From Flavobacterium sp. W4I14 (GTDB lineage Bacteria > Bacteroidota > Bacteroidia > Sphingobacteriales > Sphingobacteriaceae): a stretch of DNA of 64,000 nucleotides. The stretch spans positions 6,382,025 through 6,446,024 of the forward strand of contig JAUSZU010000001.1 in NCBI GenBank assembly GCA_030817875.1, in the 5' to 3' direction. Position 1 is the first letter of the stretch. Every line of letters begins with the position of its first letter. Below are positions 53,766 to 64,000 of this stretch, one piece after another. A program made the position numbers and the translations under genes. The notes beneath the pieces are model-generated. The model ran no database searches. It was given only the letters and a program-made list of their open reading frames with translations, and was not told the DNA's origin.

Positions 53766-54092
53766 TTACTTTTGTTCTTTAGCAGGATTTCTGTGATAAA
53801 TTTTCTCGTTCAAAAATTCATCAATAGCAACCAAAACAGGTTTCGGCATACGCTCGTAATGTTTACTGATTTCAATCTGCTCACGATTTTCGAAAATTTC
53901 TTCTAAATTATCGTTGCTTGAAGCAAATTCTGCCAATTTACCGTGTAACTCCTCTTTAACGTTATTCGAAATCTGATTTGCTCTTTTAGCAATTACCACT
54001 AAAGATTCGTATAAGTTATCTGTAGTTTTATCTAAATCGTGTACGTTTCTGGTTACCGTAGTATTTGGTACAGCAGGTTTGTTAGTATTCAT
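53766..54092 (-). CDS. rpoZ: RNA polymerase omega subunit (Bacteroidota type)
   Basis: The 108-residue protein has the omega/Rpb6 pattern (VHDLDKTTDNLYESLVVIAKRANQISNNVKEELHGKLAEF) that helps assemble beta-prime, in the form used in Bacteroidota, with an extended C-terminus (ERMPKPVLVAIDEFLNEKIYHRNPAKEQK). It starts 3 bp after the bamD stop and precedes coaBC. Confidence 0.9.
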   Translation of the reverse strand: MNTNKPAVPNTTVTRNVHDLDKTTDNLYESLVVIAKRANQISNNVKEELHGKLAEFASSNDNLEEIFENREQIEISKHYERMPKPVLVAIDEFLNEKIYHRNPAKEQK

Positions 54093-54095
54093 GTA

Positions 54096-55043
54096 TTACT
54101 TGTTTTTAATATTCGTGTTATCAGCATTAGTTGGTTTTGTAGAAACGGTATCCTTTAATTTACCAGTTCTGATCAACATCTGCTTGTATTTTTCCTGATC
54201 AGCGGCATATAATGCCAATTCTTGTTTTGTAGCCACAATCCCCGCTTCAACATCTTCCTTAAGTAGCTTTGCATCTTTAGTGTATTTACTGTCAGGATGG
54301 TTTTCAGTAAACTCAGTATATAAAGCAAGTGCTTCATTATAACGGTCTTCCTGGCGGATGATATAACTGTTTTTTGCGTATAAATACTGCGCTTTAATCA
54401 TCAAGAAATCCATTTCCTCAGCATATTTAATATCTGGGTAATCTCTTTGCGCATTTTTTAAAGCAATAACCGCTGCCCTGTAGTTATCTACATTACTAGG
54501 CCCTGTAGTTAAATACATTTTAGCATTTTCAAATGCTTTATCCTCTAACTTACCCCTTAATGTAGCAATATATTTGCCAGCAGCTGCAGCACGATCGCTG
54601 GTTGGGTATAAGTTAATGAATAATTGTAATGCATCAATAGCTTTATAGGTGTTTTCCTGATCTAAAGAGAAATTTGGAGATTCTAAATAGAAACAATACG
54701 CCCCCATGTATCTCGCTTCTTCAGCATTTTTACTTGCCGGGTAGGTTTCTGCAAAACTTTTAAACTGGTATCTTGCAGTTGTGTAATCACTTAATCTATA
54801 TAGTGTATAAGCATAATAATAGTTCAGATCCTCAGCTTCTGCACGACCACGATATTTTTGAGAAAGATCCTCAAAAAGCACCAATGCTTTACTGTAATCG
54901 CGTTTATTATACAAACGAAGCGCCTCTTGGTATTTTTTTGCAACGTCATTACTAGCTCTCAATTTCTCGAAACGACTTTTACAACCCGCAATACCCAGCG
55001 CGGCAACAAATACTAAAATAATTAAGTGTTTAACTTTAAACAT
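54096..55043 (-). CDS. bamD: Outer-membrane assembly lipoprotein BamD
   Basis: A 315-residue lipoprotein (lipobox GIAGC, Cys21) with tetratricopeptide-like repeats (YQEALRLYNKRDYSKALVLFEDLSQKYRGRAEAEDLNYYYAYTLYRLSDYTTARYQFKSFAETYP, later YNEALALYTEFTENHPDSKYTKDAKLL). It is the BAM-complex subunit that helps BamA insert beta-barrels. It is longer than E. coli BamD (245 residues) by a C-terminal tail. It heads the bamD-rpoZ-coaBC-porD operon, whose promoter lies 5 bp upstream. Confidence 0.95.
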   Translation of the reverse strand: MFKVKHLIILVFVAALGIAGCKSRFEKLRASNDVAKKYQEALRLYNKRDYSKALVLFEDLSQKYRGRAEAEDLNYYYAYTLYRLSDYTTARYQFKSFAETYPASKNAEEARYMGAYCFYLESPNFSLDQENTYKAIDALQLFINLYPTSDRAAAAGKYIATLRGKLEDKAFENAKMYLTTGPSNVDNYRAAVIALKNAQRDYPDIKYAEEMDFLMIKAQYLYAKNSYIIRQEDRYNEALALYTEFTENHPDSKYTKDAKLLKEDVEAGIVATKQELALYAADQEKYKQMLIRTGKLKDTVSTKPTNADNTNIKNK

Positions 55044-55047
55044 TCTG

Positions 55048-55077
55048 CAAAGATAATTAATAATACGATAACATCAA
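55048..55077 (-). promoter_or_regulatory. bamD operon promoter (leaderless type)
   Basis: On the minus strand TTG (55077-55075) and TATCTTTG (55055-55048) are separated by 19 bp. Only 4 bases lie between the -7 box and the bamD ATG, so the transcript is predicted to start at or next to the start codon. Confidence 0.8.
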
Positions 55078-55279
55078 TAAAAACAATTGGCCGCTAAGCT
55101 ATGCAAAGCAATTCTTACAATATAACAGTTAACAATTTTTAACATATATATAGTGTAACCTTATTTTTATACTATCTTTTGTTTCTATACTATATATAGG
55201 TATGTCTTTAGTTGATAACTCCTGAGGTTAAATACGTTCGGTATAACTTCGGAGGTTTGCTTATTATGCATTGTTTATC

Positions 55280-55431
55280 TTTTTAGCAAAGTAGGGTCAG
55301 TACTACTATATGAGTTTGTTCCCGTTTTACATTTCTCCCGACTTTACGTCGGGATCCATTGCAATGGGGTTTAGCTGGACAGGGGGTTCCGAAGTTTTAA
55401 ACGGCTGGGCGCAGGAGAAAACTTTGGAAGT
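55280..55431. repeat. Dispersed intergenic element, copy A
   Basis: Starts 'ctttttagcaaagtag...tactactatatgagtttgttcccg', contains a CCCGAC...GTCGGG hairpin, 'gggtttagctgg' and 'ccgaagttttaaacggctgggcgcagg'. Copies B (55482-55648), C (63535-63693) and D (63815-63976) share these words in the same order. A frame across it (55310-55513) is not considered a gene. Confidence 0.75.
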
Positions 55432-55481
55432 CTATTCAGGCGCACAGGTTGTTCCTATACTATATATAAGAGTGCTTTTGT

Positions 55482-55648
55482 TTTTTAGCAAAGCAGTATT
55501 GGTGCTACTATGAAAGTTTGTTCCCGCCATACGCTATAGTCCCGATGAAGAATCGGGAGCTGCCGCTGCTGTCGGGTTTATCTGGCAGGGTCTTGCGAAG
55601 TTTTAAACGGCAGTGAGCGGAAGAAAAAACTTCGGAAGCCTAAGGGCG
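55482..55648. repeat. Dispersed intergenic element, copy B
   Basis: Same order of words as copy A: 'ttttttagcaaagcagtattggtgctactatgaaagtttgttcccg', CCCGAT...ATCGGG hairpin, 'gctgctgtcgggtttatctggcagggtcttgcg', 'gaagttttaaacggc'. A 'ctatactatatata' box precedes copies A and B, and a similar one copy D. The rest to 55756 is AT-rich. Confidence 0.75.
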
Positions 55649-55756
55649 GAGGAGTGCTAAACAGTCAATCGCCCAAAAAGTTTTGGTTTGTGCAACATTT
55701 TTTCTCGTTGAAAACCATTGTGTTACCTCAAGTCCTGCAGCCATTGTTAAAAAAGC

Positions 55757-55787
55757 TTTGGATATGCATTAAAAATCCCTACTTTTG
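55757..55787 (+). promoter_or_regulatory. rRNA operon promoter P1
   Basis: TTG at 55758-55760 and TACTTTTG at 55780-55787, spacing 19 bp. It is followed by 'gcatcccgcttcggaggaaggga', text repeated after P2 and P3 in varied form. Confidence 0.85.
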
Positions 55788-55865
55788 CATCCCGCTTCGG
55801 AGGAAGGGATCAGGTTGAAAAGATGGCAGAGCGATAAGGAGGGCAGGATTTATTTTAAAATAAAT

Positions 55866-55896
55866 ATTGCTAAAGCGGAAAAGATTGCTACCTTTG
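55866..55896 (+). promoter_or_regulatory. rRNA operon promoter P2
   Basis: TTG at 55867-55869 and TACCTTTG at 55889-55896, spacing 19 bp, followed by 'gcagcccggatcggaagaacggga'. Confidence 0.85.
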
Positions 55897-55993
55897 CAGC
55901 CCGGATCGGAAGAACGGGAAGCTGAACAGGATCAGCGTATTGAAATAAGGGAAAAGGGATAAAAGAAAGGCTAAAAAAATAAAATTTATTTTA

Positions 55994-56024
55994 TTTGGAA
56001 GTTTAAAAAAGATCCTTACCTTTG
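55994..56024 (+). promoter_or_regulatory. rRNA operon promoter P3
   Basis: TTTG with TTG at 55995-55997 and TACCTTTG at 56017-56024, spacing 19 bp, followed by 'gcactcccaaccgaaaggaaggg'. From here to the 16S gene (about 330 bp) lies the transcribed leader. Confidence 0.85.
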
Positions 56025-56354
56025 CACTCCCAACCGAAAGGAAGGGCAAAAAAATCGGAACGGCGGATGTCGGGAAGATAACAAAAACAAGATTGAAACG
56101 GGATGAAACACAGGCAGGACGAACAAGACCGGCCGGAACTGAAACCGAAGATATATAGATGACCGGCCGTGAGGCTTACTGGTCAATAAGTTCTTAAAAG
56201 AGATGTCAATGTAGCGTAGCGAGGTAATGGAGTACCGATCAAAGTACATGATTACGTAGCTTTATTTTAAAGGTGGTGTCTAACAGACAACATAACAAAA
56301 AAGAAGACTATTTTTAACAATAGTTAAAACTGGTCAGCATCTTACAACACATTT

Positions 56355-57880
<1,526 letters not shown>

Positions 57881-58136
57881 GAGTAGCACCGCCTACTCGC
57901 CACGCAACATGATATTTCAAAATAAGGTAGAGGGTAATAAGGTAGAAGGCTTAAGGTCTTGTACATGATACTGAATACCTTATACTAAAAAGAGAAAAAA
58001 AGAAACACCCAGAAGAAAACGGTGTGCGATAGCAGAAAAGCGAAAGCATAACGGAGATTAAGATGGGGAAAGCCAAAGGAAAGCAGTAGCGGTAAGATAC
58101 TATATACTGCATACGGACGCCGACCTTAAAATCAAC

Positions 58137-58211
58137 AGTCCCGTAGCTCAGCCTGGTTAGAGCACTACACTGATAATGTAGGGGTCTCCAGTTCAAATCT
58201 GGACGGGACTA
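58137..58211 (+). tRNA. tRNA-Ile (GAT anticodon)
   Basis: Acceptor stem AGTCCCG pairs with CGGGACT over seven bases. The anticodon loop CTGATAA carries GAT at 58172-58174, and 'gttcaaatc' is the T loop. CCA is not encoded. Lies in the 16S-23S spacer. Confidence 0.95.
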
Positions 58212-58225
58212 CACATTAATATCCT

Positions 58226-58305
<80 letters not shown>

Positions 58306-58577
58306 TTAAAGGTTGAGGGTTAAAAGGTTGAAGGTGTAGGGTAAGACCTATAGCTGAAACACACCACAACAGAATATAATACCTTATTATCGGGATAGAT
58401 AATATACATTGACATAAAGAAAGATAAGAAGAAATTGCCGAAGGGGCAAGGTATCAAAGGATACCGAATGGTTCGACTCCATGATTTTTACTAATAAGGC
58501 TGAAACGGGGCTTAGTTAGGGGACAATGAAACCCTCTACCTTTATACCCTCGACCTTCAACCTTAATAAAGTTCTTT

Positions 58578-58617
58578 GACATATTGGAAGAAGTTAAAAA
58601 AGAAGAGCAAACAACAA
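58578..58617 (+). other. 23S rRNA processing stem, 5' arm
   Basis: GACATATT-GGAAGAAGTTA...AGAAGA-CAAACAACA pairs with 61619-61660 downstream of 23S with few mismatches. This long stem would bring both 23S ends together for RNase III cleavage. The spacer 58306-58577 also contains an inverted pair of 'ggttgaaggtgtaggg'-like words (58321-58343 against 58531-58560). Confidence 0.7.
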
Positions 58618-58735
58618 TAGGCGACTGTTGTGTTTGTGCTCACTTGAAGGAAGAGCAATCGACCAACAAGTATGAGACATCATAACAAGAGCAAAAAAAG
58701 CATACCATATGGCGCAAAAGGCATATGAGTAGAAG

Positions 58736-61612
<2,877 letters not shown>

Positions 61613-61618
61613 ACAGAC

Positions 61619-61660
61619 TGTTGTTTGTTCTTCTAACATAACTTCTTTCAATAATATGTC
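61619..61660 (+). other. 23S rRNA processing stem, 3' arm
   Basis: TGTTGTTTGTTCTTCT...TAACTTCTTTC...AATATGTC is the complement of 58578-58617. Confidence 0.7.
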
Positions 61661-61750
61661 ATTTAAGCGGAAAGCTAAAAGACCAAAGACTAAAGCGGAA
61701 TACAGTAGCTTTAAGCTTTGAGCTTTATCCTTTCGGCTCAAATAAAAACA

Positions 61751-61862
<112 letters not shown>

Positions 61863-61873
61863 TCTTAAAAGAG

Positions 61874-61905
61874 ACCCTTCAGCAGCAATGTTGAAGGGTT
61901 TTCTT
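61874..61905 (+). terminator. rRNA operon terminator
   Basis: ACCCTTCA...TGAAGGGT forms an 8-bp stem (extended by CA/TG inside), followed by TTTTCTT. It begins about 12 bp after 5S. Confidence 0.85.
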
Positions 61906-61940
61906 GGTTTATAGACATTCTGTTCCTATCGTTAATTTTT

Positions 61941-62225
61941 TTACCATTAAGCAGTTAAGAAGAGTTAAGGCAATGTTCCAATATATCTTCTTAATGCCCT
62001 TAATCCCTTAATGGTGAAAGGAACTGTAACAGCGGTTATTTCTGTCATTAAAGGAGTTTATGGCCATCTATTATGCTCCGCTAATTTTTGCGCCATTAAG
62101 AAGTGAAGAAAAGTTAAGGGACCTGATGCCGGATATTCCTTAATGCCCTTAATCCCTTAATGGTGAAATAGACCGGATCTGCTTTCTCATCATTAGGGAG
62201 TGAAGAGAAGTTAAGGAACCGTTCC
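61941..62225. repeat. Three degenerate 'CCATTAAG...CTTAATGG' repeat units
   Basis: Two units begin with CCATTAAG and end with CCCTTAATCCCTTAATGGTG (61943-62017 and 62092-62165), so each can fold on itself. A third, truncated one is at 62188-62225. 'gtgaagaaaagttaagg' also recurs. No coding potential. Confidence 0.65.
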
Positions 62226-62278
62226 CGTTGATACGCTGATCTCCTCTGAGTTTTACACCTTCCGTCCCAGGTTCAATA

Positions 62279-62370
62279 GCCCTGATGGCAGCGGAAATCC
62301 CTTTTGGGCAGCGGTAGATTGTCTATCCCAAGGCTTCCAAAAAGATTGCAGCGGACAGCAGGACAGGACC
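62279..62370. repeat. Structured intergenic repeat
   Basis: 'gccctgatggcagcggaaatcccttttgg' faces 'ccaaaaagattgcagcggacagcaggacagg' as an imperfect inverted pair of about 28 positions. It resembles palindromic units common between Sphingobacteriaceae genes (from memory). The rest of the spacer to 62631 is AT-rich and empty. Confidence 0.5.
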
Positions 62371-62631
62371 CAACCTACATGTTGCTGCCATGGCGCTTCA
62401 GATCATCAAAAAATTAATCTTCTTGATTATGCTTAACAAATAAGTTAAACGCTACATTAATCATTTAAGAGGATGCTTTTCATAGCTATATTCCAGATTG
62501 CCGAGTAAATTAATAGATTTAACTTGCCCTAGCTATAAAATACTGTTTAACCCATATAGCTTAAAGATTTGAATATGATTGTCCGAATCTGAAAAGGATT
62601 TGATATTTTGCGACATAATTGATTTTTAGGT

Positions 62632-63498
62632 ATGACTTCAGGTTTTTTTGCAATTTTGGATGATATTGGTGCTTTAATGGACGATGTAGCGGTAACGGCT
62701 AAGGTAGCCGCCAAGAAGACTGCGGGGATTTTGGGAGATGATTTAGCGGTAAATGCAGAAAAGTCAACTGGTTTTCTTTCTTCGAGGGAATTGCCGGTAC
62801 TATGGGCAATCACCAAAGGATCATTTGTGAATAAGCTTATTATTGTTCCCATTGCGCTATTGCTCAATTTCTTTTTCCCGATAGCGATCAAAGTGATCCT
62901 GGTGCTAGGCGGGTTGTACCTGGCGTATGAAGGGGTCGAAAAAATCGTTGAATATTTTATTCATCGATCAAAGCACACACATGTGGAAGCAAAAGAAGTC
63001 ATCCAAGAGGGTGAGCTAGCAGAAAAAGCGAAGATCAAATCAGCTATTATTACCGATTTTATTTTATCAATAGAAATTGTAATTATTGCTTTGGGAAGTG
63101 TGCTTGAAGAGAAACCGCTTATACAAATTATGACTGTGTCAGCTGTAGCTATGTTGGCTACTGTTGGTGTTTATGGTATCGTAGCAATTATTGTAAGGAT
63201 GGACGATGCTGGATACCGCTTAATGAAGGCCTCGGGTGAAAAAGGTATACTTTCATCCATCGGAAACCTACTGGTTCGTTCTTTACCAGTTATAATAAAA
63301 ATATTAAGTGTTGTAGGAACGGTAGCGCTGATCTTGGTCTCAGGTGGAATTTTCGCACATAATGTTGGTTTTCTACATCATGTTCTTCATACTTTCCCTT
63401 CAATTCTTAGGGAATTTGCTTTTGGATTAGCCGCTGGACTTGCCTCTGTACTTGTTGTAATAGGAGGTAAAAAGTTGTTAGCCATTGTCAGAAAATAA
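62632..63498 (+). CDS. DUF808 (YedI-like) membrane protein
   Basis: The 288-residue protein starts SGFFAILDDIGALMDDVAVTAKVAAKKTAGILGDDLAVNAEKSTGF, the characteristic DUF808 N-terminus, followed by several membrane helices (about residues 70-100, 130-150, 160-185, 215-240, 255-285) and the ending AAGLASVLVVIGGKKLLAIVRK. It is an inner-membrane protein of unknown function, of normal length. No partner gene is visible. Confidence 0.92.
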   Translation: MTSGFFAILDDIGALMDDVAVTAKVAAKKTAGILGDDLAVNAEKSTGFLSSRELPVLWAITKGSFVNKLIIVPIALLLNFFFPIAIKVILVLGGLYLAYEGVEKIVEYFIHRSKHTHVEAKEVIQEGELAEKAKIKSAIITDFILSIEIVIIALGSVLEEKPLIQIMTVSAVAMLATVGVYGIVAIIVRMDDAGYRLMKASGEKGILSSIGNLLVRSLPVIIKILSVVGTVALILVSGGIFAHNVGFLHHVLHTFPSILREFAFGLAAGLASVLVVIGGKKLLAIVRK

Positions 63499-63534
63499 AG
63501 TATTGTCAATTTCTAAGACAGAGCGGATTTTTAA

Positions 63535-63693
63535 TTTTTTTAGCAAAGCAGTTTGGGTGCTACTATGAAGATATGTTCCCGTTATCCGCTTTATCCCGAT
63601 GAAAAAAATCGGGATGTCTGCTGCTATCGGGTTTATTTTGCGGGCCTTCCGAAGTTTTGAACGGTTGGATGCAGGGGAAGTTCAGGAAGACTA
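63535..63693. repeat. Dispersed intergenic element, copy C
   Basis: 'ttttttagcaaagcagtttgggtgctactatgaagatatgttcccg', then 'ttatccgctttatcccgatg...atcgggat' hairpin, 'gctgctatcgggttta', 'ccttccgaagttttgaacgg'. Same order of words as A, B and D. It also shares 'ccgttatccgcttta' with the repeat at 4638-4830. Confidence 0.75.
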
Positions 63694-63814
63694 GAGCGCT
63701 AGCTAATATGCATCAGCTGACTTCAAAAGTTTATAAGGGCTGAGTACAAGGAAAACTTCGGAAGCCTATTTAGCTACACTGGTTCTATTTCAATACTCTA
63801 CACTATATATATTA

Positions 63815-63976
63815 TTTTTTTAGCAAAGCAGTGTTGGTGCTACTATGAAGGTTTGTTCCCGCTTTTCATTGCAAGTCCTTGCTGCGCTGTGGGCTTTCCA
63901 TTACAATCGGGTTTATCTGGCAGGGTCTTGCGCGGTTTTAAGGGCTGGGCGCAGGAAACCCAGGAAGCCTAAAGGG
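63815..63976. repeat. Dispersed intergenic element, copy D
   Basis: 'ttttttagcaaagcagtgttggtgctactatgaaggtttgttcccg', later 'caatcgggtttatctggcagggtcttgcg', then 'gttttaagggctgggcgcagg'. Preceded by a 'ctacactatatatatt' box like those before A and B. The hairpin section is more diverged here. Confidence 0.75.
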
Positions 63977-64000
63977 ATGTGGCTTCCCCGAAACACGGTT

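Noticed and set aside
55310..55513. 67-codon open frame before the rRNA operon
   Set aside because: It lies within a dispersed intergenic repeat; other copies do not conserve the frame.

Overview
The window is a chromosomal segment of a member of the Bacteroidota, most likely Pedobacter or a close relative in Sphingobacteriaceae. The evidence is the 16S rRNA text, a SusC/SusD pair, a subtype-iii type VI VgrG, PorD, the Bacteroidota-style promoter (TTG, about 19 bp, TAnnTTTG) upstream of several genes, and the near absence of Shine-Dalgarno sequences. The genus call rests on recognising the 16S text, not on a search.

Layout. 1-4360: edge of an amino-acid permease, membrane pyrophosphatase hppA, a second APC permease. 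4361-5475: gene-free DNA with a duplicated 193-bp repeat. 5476-13327: an orphan type VI secretion island, all on +, tightly packed: truncated tssD, two lipoproteins, a DUF3238-like protein, vgrG, an unrecognised 314-aa protein, a PAAR-like protein, then three tandem copies of a membrane-anchored family of which two are frameshifted. A CCCTAAA tandem array follows. 13567-27063: housekeeping and envelope genes (TIGR01212 radical SAM, amt plus porin, DUF4468, SRPBCC, YkuK, DbpA-like helicase, beta-barrel receptor, SGNH hydrolase, EttA). 27839-35549: an enzyme-free SusC/SusD locus with two surface lipoproteins, followed by a possible gene remnant and a MITE-like element. 36503-46510: BLUF photoreceptor, ClpC, CAP lipoprotein, ATP-grasp protein, PA0069 radical SAM protein, and two paralogous carboxypeptidase-regulatory-domain proteins.

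46822-55043 (minus): bamD, rpoZ, coaBC, porD form one operon with start/stop overlap. recN lies beyond an inserted BlaI/BlaR1-like pair. The blaI promoter carries two perfect TACGAA-N4-TTCGTA palindromes over its core elements, and the BlaR1-like protein has a 20-residue repeat array and no visible penicillin-binding sensor. 55280-61905: an rRNA operon (16S, tRNA-Ile, tRNA-Ala, 23S, 5S) driven by three promoters that all have exactly 19 bp between TTG and TAnnTTTG. A dispersed ~150-bp repeat lies on both sides of it. The window ends with a DUF808 membrane protein and two more copies of this repeat.

The most interesting parts are the type VI island with its decaying immunity-like array, the BlaI/BlaR1-like switch with unusual sensor architecture, and a set of structured intergenic repeats shared across the window. 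Assignments come from reading motifs and translations; no database search was made.
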